DNA of 64,000 nucleotides from NCBI RefSeq assembly GCF_039542305.1, contig NZ_BAABHW010000001.1:992001-1056000 (forward strand). Reading direction: 5' to 3'. Origin of the DNA: Roseibacterium beibuensis (GTDB taxonomy: Bacteria; Pseudomonadota; Alphaproteobacteria; Rhodobacterales; Rhodobacteraceae). Numbering within the stretch: position 1 is the stretch's first letter; every line of letters starts with the position of its first letter. The position numbers were made by a program, and so were the translations under genes. Under the pieces are notes generated by a model. The model had not been told where the DNA came from. It worked only from the letters and a program-made list of their open reading frames with translations, and searched no databases. Shown here piece by piece: positions 1 through 8,637 of the stretch.

Positions 1-287
1 TCCAGCGGGTCGACGGGCTGCACGTCGTAATGGCCGTAGAACAGGATGTGACGCCCGTCCTCGGGGCCGCCATGGGCCACGACCATCGGGTGCCCGTCGG
101 TCGGGCGGACCGAAGCGTCGAAGCCGAGATCCGACAATTCCCTGGCCAGCCAGTCGGCGGCGCGGGCGACATCGGCGGAATAGGCCGGATCGGTCGAGAT
201 CGAGGGGATGCGCAACAGGTCGAACAGCCGCCCGGTGGCGGCGTCGAGATCGGAATCGATGCGGGAAAGAACGGCGTCCATGGACAT
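1..287 (-). CDS. M20-family metallopeptidase (dipeptidase), N-terminal part only
   Basis: This is the first 95 codons of a gene that leaves the window at its left edge. The translation starts MSMDAVLSRIDSDLD and reaches HILFYGHYDVQPVDPL. The H-x-D-V-x-P motif contains the first zinc-ligand histidine of M20/M25/M40 peptidases and deacylases, and the preceding GHPMVVAHGGPEDGRH segment is typical of the M20 dipeptidase subgroup. The ATG at 287 was chosen; a second ATG two codons downstream is possible. The gene is divergent from hemA. The exact substrate cannot be judged because the lid and C-terminal halves are missing. Confidence 0.8.
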   Translation of the reverse strand, partial: MSMDAVLSRIDSDLDAATGRLFDLLRIPSISTDPAYSADVARAADWLARELSDLGFDASVRPTDGHPMVVAHGGPEDGRHILFYGHYDVQPVDPL

Positions 288-457
288 GATAGGGCCTCGT
301 GCTCGTGAAGGGATATGGGCAGCCGGGCTGCCCGATGGATCGGCGCGAGACTACGCCGCCTGACGGCACTGTCCAGCCAAAGGCGACCGGGGGAGGCGGG
401 CGGCGTGGGTGCCAAACGCGACATGCGGTCTCAGCAACCCCGATGCTCATCCGTTGG

Positions 458-471
458 TTGACTCAGGTCAA
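458..471 (+). promoter_or_regulatory. FNR/FnrL-type binding site upstream of hemA
   Basis: TTGAC-TCAG-GTCAA is a perfect inverted repeat matching the FNR-family layout TTGAY-N4-RTCAA. Its centre is at 464.5, so a start site near 506 would place it at -41.5, the class II activator position. FnrL control of hemA is established in Rhodobacter sphaeroides, which makes anaerobic or low-oxygen induction of tetrapyrrole synthesis the natural reading. Confidence 0.75.
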
Positions 472-582
472 TGTTCACAGCGCGTCGATTTGTAACTTGG
501 CCCTGCTGGCCGTGTCGTCCTATGTGGGGTGACGAACAGGACGAAAGCTGTCCGTTACATCAAGAGCCAGCGTCTTTTTGGG

Positions 583-605
583 GCCGCCCGCGCGAACTGG
601 GCGGC
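583..605 (+). promoter_or_regulatory. Leader hairpin just upstream of the hemA ribosome-binding site
   Basis: GCCGCCC (583-589), a 9-nt loop and GGGCGGC (599-605) form a perfect 7-bp GC stem that ends 5 nt before the hemA Shine-Dalgarno. It has no following T-tract, so it is not a terminator. It may influence translation or mRNA stability. Confidence 0.4.
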
Positions 606-627
606 TCATCCGGAAGGGAGACCGCCA

Positions 628-1851
628 GTGGATTACGACCGCGCGCTTGCCGCCGCCATCGACCGCCTTCACGAAGAAGGCCGTTACCGCACCTTCATCG
701 ATATCGAGCGCCGCAAGGGGCAGTTTCCCAACGCCGTCTGGAAAAAGCCCGATGGCACCGAGCAGGACATCACCGTCTGGTGCGGCAACGACTACCTCGG
801 CATGGGGCAGCACCCGGTTGTTCTGGGCGCCATGCACGATGCGCTGGATGCAACGGGCGCAGGCTCGGGCGGGACGCGCAACATCTCTGGCACCACGGTC
901 TACCACAAGGCACTGGAAGGGGAACTGGCCGACCTGCACGGCAAGGAGGCCGCCCTGGTCTTTACCTCGGCCTATATTGCCAATGACGCGACGCTCTCGA
1001 CGCTGCCGCGGCTGTTCCCCGGCCTGATCATCTATTCCGACGAGTTGAACCATGCCTCGATGATCGAGGGCATCCGCCGCAATGGGGGCGCGAAGCGGAT
1101 CTTCCGTCACAACGACCTCGCCCATCTGCGCGAGTTGCTGGAGGCCGACGACCCGGCCGCGCCGAAGCTGATCGCGTTCGAATCGGTCTATTCCATGGAT
1201 GGCGATTTCGGCCCGATCGAAGCGCTGGTGGAATTGGCCGAGGAATTCGGCGCGCTGACCTATCTGGACGAGGTGCACGCGGTCGGCATGTACGGCCCGC
1301 GCGGCGGCGGCGTCAGCGAACAGCTGGGCATCGCGCATCGCGTGGACATCATCAACGGCACGCTCGGCAAGGCCTTTGGCGTGATGGGGGGCTATATCGC
1401 GGCCTCGGCCCGCATGTGCGACGCCGTGCGCTCCTACGCGCCGGGGTTCATCTTCACCACCTCAATCCCGCCGGCGGTCGCCGCGGGGGCGGCGGCCTCG
1501 GTTCGTCATCTCAAGACCGACCAGGCGCTGCGCGATCTGCAACAGGAGCGCGCCGCGGTGCTGAAACTGCGCCTGAAGGGTCTTGGCCTGCCGATCATCG
1601 ACCACGGCTCGCACATCGTGCCCGTGATCGTGGGCGACCCGGTGCACACGAAAAAGATCTCCGACATGCTGCTCAGCGAGTTCGGGATCTACGTCCAGCC
1701 GATCAACTTCCCCACCGTCCCGCGCGGGACGGAGCGCCTGCGTTTCACGCCGTCGCCGGTGCATGATCCGAAGATGATGGACGCACTTGTGCACGCAATG
1801 GATGCACTCTGGAGCCATTGTGCGCTGAATCGCGCCGAACTGGCCGGCTAG
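628..1851 (+). CDS. hemA: 5-aminolevulinate synthase (C4 pathway)
   Basis: PLP enzyme of the alpha-oxoamine synthase family; it condenses succinyl-CoA and glycine to 5-aminolevulinate, the first step of heme and other tetrapyrroles. The GTG at 628 (V-D-Y-D-R-A-L) is preceded by GGAAGGGAG at 611-619 and gives 407 residues. Counting from this start puts the Schiff-base lysine of GTLGKAFG at residue 248, the number known for Rhodobacter HemA, which supports the start over the longer in-frame extension to 529. DEVHAVG (214-220) and SGGTRNISGTT (80-90) are canonical. An FnrL-type box lies upstream. The gene appears monocistronic. Confidence 0.97.
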   Translation: MDYDRALAAAIDRLHEEGRYRTFIDIERRKGQFPNAVWKKPDGTEQDITVWCGNDYLGMGQHPVVLGAMHDALDATGAGSGGTRNISGTTVYHKALEGELADLHGKEAALVFTSAYIANDATLSTLPRLFPGLIIYSDELNHASMIEGIRRNGGAKRIFRHNDLAHLRELLEADDPAAPKLIAFESVYSMDGDFGPIEALVELAEEFGALTYLDEVHAVGMYGPRGGGVSEQLGIAHRVDIINGTLGKAFGVMGGYIAASARMCDAVRSYAPGFIFTTSIPPAVAAGAAASVRHLKTDQALRDLQQERAAVLKLRLKGLGLPIIDHGSHIVPVIVGDPVHTKKISDMLLSEFGIYVQPINFPTVPRGTERLRFTPSPVHDPKMMDALVHAMDALWSHCALNRAELAG

Positions 1852-2007
1852 CGCTTTCTGCTGGTGCAACACCCCTTGGACCCATGCTAAACCCAACCTG
1901 TCGCGCGGCGAGTCTAGGGAATCGCCGCGCTTTGGGGTAACATCTGGATAAAGCTACAGAGCATACCGCGATATGTGGTGTGTCAGGGCGTAAACGGGGC
2001 AGGCCGC

Positions 2008-3261
2008 ATGGGCCAGGATAACGGTCAGTATTGGGACGAGGACACCGAGGGACCAGAGCTGTCCTACGGTGACGATCCGTCAACGACCGAGCCTGCAAGC
2101 CCCGATTTCGAGAATTACGATCTGAGCGATGTCTCCCTGGGCGACCTGATGCGGGGCGAACGGGCCACGCTGGGCAAGTCGCTGCTGGACGTGGAGCGCG
2201 AATTGCGCATCCGCGCGACCTATATCGCGGCCATCGAGAACGGGGACGTGGGCGCGTTCCAATCGCCGGGCTTCATCGCCGGCTATGTCCGCTCCTATGC
2301 ACGCTACCTGCAGATGGACCCGGAATGGACCTTCCGCCGCTTCTGCGACGAGACCGGGTTCCGCGGGGTTCACGGCTTCTCAGCAAAGCAGGCGGCCGAA
2401 GCGCGCCGCAGCACGCCGGACGTGCCGCGCCGGGTGGACCCGAACGAGGTCATGGCGCGTGCGCCGATCGGCTTCGCGCCGATGCGCGACTCGGTCCTCA
2501 GCCGGGTCGAACCGGGGGCGCTTGGCTCTTTCGCCGTGCTGATCGTCCTGGCGCTTGGCATCGGCTACGGCGCCTGGGCCGTGTTGAACGATATTCAGCG
2601 CCTGCAAATCGCGCCGGTGGACGATGCCCCCGCGCCCTTGGCACAGCTCGACCCGCTTGCCGGGGCGACCGAAGGGGCGTTCGATGTCGAGCAGGGCTTC
2701 GACATTGCCGTGCCCGAGCCCGAGAGCATTGGCCGCCTGTACCGCCCGCAACCGCTTGAAGCGCCCGTCATCGCGCCGCGCAACGAGGCTTTGGCCACGC
2801 TCGACCCCGACGAGGTGGGCACCCTGACCGGCTTGCGCGCCAATCCCGAGCTTGAGGGCACGGAGTTCGCCGTTGCCGCGCCGGATCGCGAGCAGGCCGC
2901 AACCGGGACGGTACAGGTGACCGAGACCGGATCGGACGAGGTGTTGCTGTTCGCCGTGCGCCCGACCTGGATTCGCGTGACCTCGCCTTCGGGCACGACG
3001 CTGTTCGAAGGCACGCTGAACGCGGGCGACAGCTATGCGCTGCCGGAAACCGATGGCGCGCCGCTGTTGCGGTCGGGCAATGCGGGCTCGCTCTATTTCG
3101 CGGTCAATGGCGTGACGCTCGGCCCGGCCGGGGTCGGCGCGTCTATCGTGCGCGACGTGGAATTGTCGGCGGACGCGATCAGCAGCAATTTCGCGATGGC
3201 CGATGCCGATGCCGACCCGGACCTGCCCGAGGTCGCCGAACTTGTCCTTGGCGGGCAGTGA
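2008..3261 (+). CDS. RodZ-like membrane protein with N-terminal HTH and C-terminal DUF4115-type domain
   Basis: A protein of 417 aa. An N-terminal Cro/C1-like helix-turn-helix of the HTH_25 type (about residues 45-110, with LGKSLLDVERELRIRATYI and GFIAGYVRSYARYL) is followed by a single membrane helix near residues 172-193, an acidic proline/alanine-rich linker and a C-terminal beta domain from about residue 310 (WIRVTSPSGTTLFEGTL) as in the RodZ periplasmic region. RodZ links MreB to the cell envelope; the alphaproteobacterial homologues are usually annotated only as HTH-domain proteins. The ATG at 2008 has GGGGCAGG upstream; an upstream GTG at 1975 lacks one. The gene precedes ispG, an arrangement I recall from other alphaproteobacteria. 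Confidence 0.8.
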   Translation: MGQDNGQYWDEDTEGPELSYGDDPSTTEPASPDFENYDLSDVSLGDLMRGERATLGKSLLDVERELRIRATYIAAIENGDVGAFQSPGFIAGYVRSYARYLQMDPEWTFRRFCDETGFRGVHGFSAKQAAEARRSTPDVPRRVDPNEVMARAPIGFAPMRDSVLSRVEPGALGSFAVLIVLALGIGYGAWAVLNDIQRLQIAPVDDAPAPLAQLDPLAGATEGAFDVEQGFDIAVPEPESIGRLYRPQPLEAPVIAPRNEALATLDPDEVGTLTGLRANPELEGTEFAVAAPDREQAATGTVQVTETGSDEVLLFAVRPTWIRVTSPSGTTLFEGTLNAGDSYALPETDGAPLLRSGNAGSLYFAVNGVTLGPAGVGASIVRDVELSADAISSNFAMADADADPDLPEVAELVLGGQ

Positions 3262-3383
3262 TCGGGCGCGCCTGACCGGATCATTCCGCCGCATCCCCTC
3301 GTTTGACGCCGCTCTGGCGTTGTCGCCCCGCGCCGACAGGTCTATCCTGCGCGCCAAACGGATCCGAGCGCAAAGGCCCTGAC

Positions 3384-4517
3384 ATGTCGCACAATCCCGT
3401 CCGCCCCTGGCGCGATATCGAGCGCCGCAAAAGCCGCAAGATCTATGTCGGCAACGTGCCCGTCGGCGGCGACGCCCCGATCAGCGTGCAGACCATGACC
3501 AACACGCTGACCACGGATGTGAAGGCCACGGTTGAACAGATCCAGCGCTGCGCCGAGGCCGGGGCCGATATCGTGCGCGTCTCGGTGCCGGATGCCGAAA
3601 GCGGCAAGGCGATGAAGGAAATCGTGCGCGAAAGCCCCGTGCCGCTCGTGGCCGATATCCATTTTCACTACAAGCGCGCGATCGAGGCCGCCGAGGCCGG
3701 CGCGGGGTGCCTGCGCATCAATCCGGGCAATATCGGCGACGAGAAGCGCGTGAAGGAGGTTATCAAGGCCGCCCGCGATCATGGCTGTTCGATCCGCATC
3801 GGCGTGAATGCCGGCAGCCTTGAAAAGCACCTTCTGGAAAAATACGGTGAGCCGTGCCCCGACGCGATGGTCGAAAGCGGCATGGATCATATCAAGATCC
3901 TTGAAGACAACGACTTCCTGAACTTCAAGATTTCGATGAAGGCCTCGGACATCTTCATGACCGCCGCGGCCTACCAGCAGTTGAGCGAACAGACCGATGC
4001 GCCCTTCCACATGGGTATCACCGAGGCGGGCGGCTTCGTCGGCGGCACGGTGAAATCGGCCATCGGGCTGGGGAGCCTCTTGTGGATGGGGATCGGCGAC
4101 ACGATGCGCGTCAGCCTGTCCGCCGACCCGGTGGAAGAGGTGCGGATCGGCTTCGAGATCCTGAAATCGCTGGGGCTGCGCCATCGCGGCGTCAACATCA
4201 TCTCCTGCCCATCCTGCGCGCGGCAGGGGTTCGACGTCATCAAGACGGTCGAGACGCTTGAAAAGCGGCTGGAGCATATCAAGACCCCGATGAGCCTTTC
4301 GATCATCGGCTGCGTGGTGAACGGGCCGGGCGAGGCGCTGATGACGGATGTGGGTTTCACCGGCGGCGGGGCCGGATCCGGCATGGTCTACCTGGCCGGC
4401 AAGCAGAGCCACAAGATGTCGAACGACCAGATGATCAACCACATCGTCGAGCAGGTCGAGAAGAAGGCAGAGGAACTGGAAGCGGCCCGCGCGGCCGAAA
4501 CGCAGGCCGCCGAGTAA
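3384..4517 (+). CDS. ispG: 4-hydroxy-3-methylbut-2-en-1-yl diphosphate synthase (IspG/GcpE)
   Basis: Converts 2-C-methyl-D-erythritol 2,4-cyclodiphosphate to HMBPP in the MEP isoprenoid pathway, using a [4Fe-4S] cluster. The 377-aa product has the family N-terminus (SVQTMTNTLTTDV), the TIM-barrel region (VADIHFHYKRAIEA, LRINPGNIG) and the C-terminal cluster ligands in CPSCARQGFD and CVVNGPGEA. The length fits the short bacterial form. The ATG at 3384 follows AAAGG. It probably belongs to one transcription unit with the RodZ-like gene 122 bp upstream, although that gap could hold its own promoter. Confidence 0.96.
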   Translation: MSHNPVRPWRDIERRKSRKIYVGNVPVGGDAPISVQTMTNTLTTDVKATVEQIQRCAEAGADIVRVSVPDAESGKAMKEIVRESPVPLVADIHFHYKRAIEAAEAGAGCLRINPGNIGDEKRVKEVIKAARDHGCSIRIGVNAGSLEKHLLEKYGEPCPDAMVESGMDHIKILEDNDFLNFKISMKASDIFMTAAAYQQLSEQTDAPFHMGITEAGGFVGGTVKSAIGLGSLLWMGIGDTMRVSLSADPVEEVRIGFEILKSLGLRHRGVNIISCPSCARQGFDVIKTVETLEKRLEHIKTPMSLSIIGCVVNGPGEALMTDVGFTGGGAGSGMVYLAGKQSHKMSNDQMINHIVEQVEKKAEELEAARAAETQAAE

Positions 4518-4560
4518 CGGCACGTCAGCCCTCCGCGAGACCACGAAAGAAGGAATGGCC

Positions 4561-5973
4561 ATGGCCCTGATCGTCGATCTGCCACGGAACGAAAGCGGTA
4601 TCGCCACCGCGCTGGATGTCCTGCGTCAGAAACTGGGCGAGGCCCGGGTCGAGACCGGGCAGGCGTTGCGCGAACAGCATGGCCACACGACCACGTGGCT
4701 GCGCAATCAGCCCCCCGACGCCGTGATCTTTCCCCAAAGCACGGAGGAAGTGCAGGAGATCGTCCGGGTCTGCGCCGAATACCGCGTTCCGATCATTCCC
4801 TTCGGCACCGGCACCTCGCTTGAAGGTCATGTGAACGCCCCTGCGGGGGGCGTGACGCTGGACATGTCGCGCATGGATCGCATCGTGGCGGTGCATCCCG
4901 AGGATATGGACGTGGTGATCCAGCCCGGCGTGACGCGAAAGGCGCTGAACACCCATCTGCGCGACACGGGCCTGTTCTTTCCGGTCGATCCCGGCGCGGA
5001 TGCCTCGCTTGGCGGGATGGCGGCCACCAGCGCCAGCGGCACCAACGCCGTGCGCTACGGCACGATGAAGGACAACGTGCTGGCGCTGACTGCCGTGCTG
5101 CCTTCGGGCGAGGTGGTCAAGACGGCCTCGCGCGCCCGCAAGACCAGCGCGGGCTATGACCTGACGCGGCTGATCGTCGGCTCCGAAGGAACCTTGGGGA
5201 TCATCTCCGAGATGACCCTGCGCCTGCAGGGAATCCCCGAAGCGGTCTCGGCCGCGACCTGTTCCTTCCCAAGCGTGAAGGACGCCTGCGACGCGGTGAT
5301 CGCCACCATCCAATACGGCCTGCCCGTCGCCCGGATCGAGTTGCTGGACACGCTGACGGTCAAGGGCGTGAACGCCTATTCCAAGCTCAGCCTGCCGGAA
5401 ACGCCGCTTCTGCTGCTGGAATTCCATGGCACCGAGGGGGGCGTCGCGGAACAGGCCGAGGTCTTTGGCGAGATCGCGGGCGAGGCCGGGGGAACTGGGT
5501 TTTCCTTCACCACGCATGAGGAAGAACGCAGCCGCCTGTGGCAGGCCCGTCATGACGCCTATTGGGCCTCGCTCGGGCTGCGGCCCGGGGCCAAGGGGAT
5601 CTCGACCGATGTTTGCGTGCCGGTCAGCCGGTTGGCCGATTGCGTTGCAGCGGCGCAGGACAAGGCCGCCGAGATGGGCTTCGTCGCGCCGGTCGTGGGC
5701 CATGTGGGCGACGGGAATTTCCATGTCCTGCTCTTGATCGATGTCGATAACAGCCAGGAGATCGCCGCCGCCGAGAACTACATCGGCTGGCTCAACGAGT
5801 TGGCGATCTCGATGGATGGCACCTGCACCGGCGAACACGGAATCGGCCAGGGCAAGGCGGGGTATCTCGAAGCGGAGTTGGGCGCGGGCGCGATGGAGAT
5901 GATGGCGGCGATCAAGCGGGCGGTCGACCCGCTCAATATTTTCAACCCCGGCAAGATGCGGTTGCCAAACTGA
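4561..5973 (+). CDS. FAD-linked oxidase, D-lactate dehydrogenase (cytochrome) type
   Basis: A protein of 470 aa with an N-terminal FAD-binding type 4 (PCMH) domain (VPIIPFGTGTSLEGHVNAPAGGVTLDMSRM, then LGGMAATSASGTNAVRYG) and a C-terminal FAD-oxidase domain ending in GEHGIGQGKAGYL and NIFNPGKM. This is the DLD/LDHD-GlcD group, which oxidises D-2-hydroxy acids to 2-oxo acids and passes electrons to the respiratory chain. D-lactate is the best guess, but glycolate and other D-2-hydroxyacids cannot be excluded. Two in-frame ATGs occur (4555 and 4561); AGAAGGA at 4548-4554 is better spaced for 4561. The stop overlaps the start of the next gene. Confidence 0.85.
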   Translation: MALIVDLPRNESGIATALDVLRQKLGEARVETGQALREQHGHTTTWLRNQPPDAVIFPQSTEEVQEIVRVCAEYRVPIIPFGTGTSLEGHVNAPAGGVTLDMSRMDRIVAVHPEDMDVVIQPGVTRKALNTHLRDTGLFFPVDPGADASLGGMAATSASGTNAVRYGTMKDNVLALTAVLPSGEVVKTASRARKTSAGYDLTRLIVGSEGTLGIISEMTLRLQGIPEAVSAATCSFPSVKDACDAVIATIQYGLPVARIELLDTLTVKGVNAYSKLSLPETPLLLLEFHGTEGGVAEQAEVFGEIAGEAGGTGFSFTTHEEERSRLWQARHDAYWASLGLRPGAKGISTDVCVPVSRLADCVAAAQDKAAEMGFVAPVVGHVGDGNFHVLLLIDVDNSQEIAAAENYIGWLNELAISMDGTCTGEHGIGQGKAGYLEAELGAGAMEMMAAIKRAVDPLNIFNPGKMRLPN

Positions 5974-6689
5974 TGCGCCCGAACGGACACGGCATTCCCT
6001 CGGCCCATGACGAGCCGCATCTTTCGGGGCGCTCCGGCTGGCTGCGCGCGGCTGTCATGGGGGCCAATGACGGCATCCTTTCGACGGCCTCGCTGCTGGT
6101 CGGGGTCGCGGCGGGATCGAGTGACAAGGTAACGATCCTTCTGGCCGGGATCGCCGGGACGAGCGCGGGCGCGCTCAGCATGGCGGCGGGCGAATATGTC
6201 TCGGTCTCCAGCCAGGCGGATGTGGAACGTGCCGATGTCGCCCGGGAACTGGCCGAGCTGGAGGCCAATCCGCAGGGTGAGTTGGACGAGTTGGCCGCGA
6301 TCTACGAACAGCGCGGGCTGTCGCCGGATCTGGCCCGGCAGGTGGCGCAGGAACTGACCGAAAAGGACGCGCTCGGCGCGCATCTGCGCGACGAGATCGG
6401 GTTGACGGACCTGTCCCCGCCGCAGCCGGTGCAGGCCGCCGTCGTCTCGGCCCTGACCTTTGCCGCGGGGGCGGCGATTCCCTTGGCCGTCGCCGTTCTG
6501 GCGCCGCTCGAGGCGGTGAAATACACCGTGGCCACCGCGACGCTGCTGGCGCTTGCGTTGCTGGGGGCGCTTGGGGCGCAGGCGGGGGGTGCACCGCGCC
6601 TTCCGGCGGCGATGCGCGTGGTCTTCTGGGGCGTTGCGGCGATGTTGGTGACCGGCGGGATCGGGGCCCTGGTGGGGCAGGCGCTTTAG
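5973..6689 (+). CDS. VIT1/CCC1-family transporter (probable Fe2+/Mn2+ carrier)
   Basis: The 238-aa product begins MRPNGHGIPSAHDEPHL and has the VIT signature in its first membrane segments (RAAVMGANDGILSTASLLVGVAAGSS and AGTSAGALSMAAGEYVSVSSQAD). An acidic cytosolic helical region rich in Glu (about residues 80-140), typical of the metal-binding loop, follows, then three hydrophobic C-terminal segments. VIT proteins move ferrous iron or manganese across membranes. The start codon shares one base with the upstream TGA (TGATG), so translation is probably coupled to the D-lactate dehydrogenase-like gene. The 3' end overlaps the convergent nagA by 4 bp. Confidence 0.85.
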   Translation: MRPNGHGIPSAHDEPHLSGRSGWLRAAVMGANDGILSTASLLVGVAAGSSDKVTILLAGIAGTSAGALSMAAGEYVSVSSQADVERADVARELAELEANPQGELDELAAIYEQRGLSPDLARQVAQELTEKDALGAHLRDEIGLTDLSPPQPVQAAVVSALTFAAGAAIPLAVAVLAPLEAVKYTVATATLLALALLGALGAQAGGAPRLPAAMRVVFWGVAAMLVTGGIGALVGQAL

Positions 6690-7789
6690 GACTGTGCCGA
6701 CAGGGCGCGCCAGTCCTTGGCGTCCAGAACCGACAGGTTGCCCTTTTCCAGTTTCAGCAGGTGCGCAGGTGCGCCTTCGGTGATCCGGTTCGGCACTCCG
6801 AACAGCAGCCGATGCGGCCGGTCGAAGCCCATGGGCAACACCTCCTGCCAAGGCAACTCCATCACCTGCCGGATATGGCGCAGCCCCTCGACCAGGCTGA
6901 GGTCGGCGCCCGCCAATGTGCCGTCCTCCAGCGTCAGGCGACCGGCCTTGCGGGTGATCGCGCGACCGTTGAGGGTGAAGCCTGTCCGGTCGGTGCCCGC
7001 CACGGCCATCGCGTCCGAGACCGGGATCGCGGCCTCGGGCCGGGCGCGCAGGGCGAGGCGCAGGGCCGCGTCATGCACATGATGGCCGTCAGCGATCAGG
7101 CCGAACCACGCGGCCCGGTCCAGCGCCGCGCCGACAAGACCCGGCCGGCGGTGATGCAGCCCCGACATCGCGTTGAACAGATGCGTGACCATGCGCGCCC
7201 CGGCCTCCAGCGCGGCGCAGGCCGTGTCGTAGTCGCAATCGGAATGTCCGAGCGCCACGATGACGCCGCCCTCGGACAGCCGCGCAATCTGTTGCGGGTT
7301 GGCGCGTTCGGGGGCGAGCGTGATCATCAGAACCCCGACGCGCGCCCTCGCAGCAAGATAGCGGTCGACATCCGCGTCGGTCAGGTCGCGCAGCCGGCCC
7401 GGGTCATGCGCCCCGGCAATGGCGAGGTGCGGCCCTTCCAGGTGCAGGCCAAGGATTCCGGGATCAGCCGCTTTCGCAGCCGCGATCAGCGAGATTGCCC
7501 GGGAGATGGCCTGCGGGGTGTCCGAGATCAGCGTGGGCAGGATCGCCCCGGTGCCGAGGTGGCGATGGGCGGCGAGGATCTCCAGCACGTCGCCGGGCGC
7601 TTCGCACTCGCCCAGCATCCGCCCCGCGCCGCCATTGACCTGAATGTCCAAGGGCGCGGGGCAGAGGAGCGGCGCGTCCTCGCGCGCCTTGCCCTTGCGC
7701 AGCGCCGCGATGCGCCCGCCCTTGATCTCGATCTCCATGCCCCGGTGCAGGCCGGCACCATCGAGAAGGTCGACCGAACCAAGCTTCAT
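6686..7789 (-). CDS. nagA: N-acetylglucosamine-6-phosphate deacetylase
   Basis: Amidohydrolase-fold enzyme (367 aa) that converts GlcNAc-6-P to glucosamine-6-P and acetate. Family motifs are DIQVNGGAG near the N-terminus, LGLHLEGPHLAIAGAHDP, VALGHSDCDYD, ARMVTHLFNAMSGL, LIADGHHVHDAAL and the catalytic-Asp segment PVSDAMAVAGTD. ATG 7789 overlaps the stop of the upstream kinase by 4 bp (ATGA). It is the last gene of the minus-strand gntR-gfo-kinase-nagA operon. No nagB deaminase is present in the window, so the downstream step must be encoded elsewhere or the physiological substrate differs. Confidence 0.92.
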   Translation of the reverse strand: MKLGSVDLLDGAGLHRGMEIEIKGGRIAALRKGKAREDAPLLCPAPLDIQVNGGAGRMLGECEAPGDVLEILAAHRHLGTGAILPTLISDTPQAISRAISLIAAAKAADPGILGLHLEGPHLAIAGAHDPGRLRDLTDADVDRYLAARARVGVLMITLAPERANPQQIARLSEGGVIVALGHSDCDYDTACAALEAGARMVTHLFNAMSGLHHRRPGLVGAALDRAAWFGLIADGHHVHDAALRLALRARPEAAIPVSDAMAVAGTDRTGFTLNGRAITRKAGRLTLEDGTLAGADLSLVEGLRHIRQVMELPWQEVLPMGFDRPHRLLFGVPNRITEGAPAHLLKLEKGNLSVLDAKDWRALSAQS

Positions 7790-8628
7790 GGCAGCGCCCG
7801 GGCGAGGCGGAGCGCACCGTCCAGCGGGCGTCCGGCAGCGGGGCGGCAGGCCTTGGTCAACTCGTCGGGGAGAAGCGGCGCGAGCAACTCACCCATCCCG
7901 CCCGACAGTACCAGGAGCTCGCCCGGTACATGGCCTACATCCGCAAGCCCCTCCCTCAGCGCGGCCACCGTGTCCGCGATCAGGCCCTGCGCCATCGGGG
8001 TTTCCTTGTGGCGCAGCACCAGCCGGGCCAGTTGCGCGAAATCGCCGGGAACGGCGTCGCGGGCGAAGAGAACCGGGTGGGGCGGCGTCGCCTCGATCAG
8101 CGCGTCGGCAAGGGGGTCTTCGGGCAGGCGACCGTCGCTTACGCGCAGGGCGCGCGACAGCGCGCGGCGACCCAGCCACGCGGCCGACCCCTCGTCACCG
8201 AGGCGAAAGCCCCAGCCGCCGATATGGCGGGTGTCACCCTGCGCCTTGCGGATGAAGAAGGAACCGGTGCCAAGGCTGGCCAGGGTGCCGTCGGCCCCGT
8301 CCAGCGCGCCTTCCATGGCTGTCACGGAATCGTCCACGACATAGGCAAGGAAGGGCAGGCGGGTCGCGAAACTGTCGGCCGCGCCGGGCAAGCGCCCCCC
8401 GGCAAGGCCCGCGCAGATCCGCGCCCGGGGAAGGTCGGACCACCCCAGGCCGGCCGCGCCAAGCGCTTCGACCAGCGCCTCGCGGATCGCGGCTTCGGCC
8501 CCGGCGGGATCGGTCACGATATTGGCCGGGCCGCCCCGTGTCTCGATCGGTGCGCCCCCCGCAATCGACAGGGCGACGCGGCAGCCCGTGCCCCCGCCGT
8601 CGATGCCGATATCGATCCGCTCGTCCAT
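7786..8628 (-). CDS. BadF/BadG-family sugar kinase, probable N-acetylglucosamine kinase
   Basis: A protein of 280 aa of the ASKHA fold. The phosphate-1 motif IGIDGGGTGCRVALS is at the N-terminus, with TRGGPANIV, AGLAGGRLPG, VVDDSVTAMEGALDGADGTLASLGTGSFF (phosphate-2 region) and GGWGFRLGDEGSAAWLG as in GlcNAc kinases of the BadF/BadG/BcrA/BcrD Pfam family; the C-terminal adenosine motif is LVLSGGMGEL. Placement between an oxidoreductase and nagA supports phosphorylation of GlcNAc or a related amino sugar. Substrate specificity is inferred from context only. ATG 8628 lies 9 bp after the upstream gfo-type gene. Confidence 0.82.
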   Translation of the reverse strand: MDERIDIGIDGGGTGCRVALSIAGGAPIETRGGPANIVTDPAGAEAAIREALVEALGAAGLGWSDLPRARICAGLAGGRLPGAADSFATRLPFLAYVVDDSVTAMEGALDGADGTLASLGTGSFFIRKAQGDTRHIGGWGFRLGDEGSAAWLGRRALSRALRVSDGRLPEDPLADALIEATPPHPVLFARDAVPGDFAQLARLVLRHKETPMAQGLIADTVAALREGLADVGHVPGELLVLSGGMGELLAPLLPDELTKACRPAAGRPLDGALRLARALP

Positions 8629-8637
8629 GCCCGTCCT

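Larger units (their letters stand above)
288..627. other. Divergent promoter region between M20 peptidase and hemA
   Basis: This 340-bp non-coding gap holds an FNR-type box (458-471), a plausible -10 element (TAACTT near 493-498) at the distance expected for class II activation, a GC hairpin (583-605) and the hemA Shine-Dalgarno GGAAGGGAG (611-619). No convincing small gene was seen; the short reading frames here lack ribosome-binding sites. Confidence 0.6.

Noticed and set aside
583..605. The hemA leader hairpin as an intrinsic terminator
   Set aside because: On the plus strand no T-tract follows the stem; on the minus strand an A-run follows instead.
529..627. Upstream extension of hemA by 33 codons
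   Set aside because: The segment is not conserved HemA sequence, and the GTG at 628 has the Shine-Dalgarno and gives the known 407-aa length.
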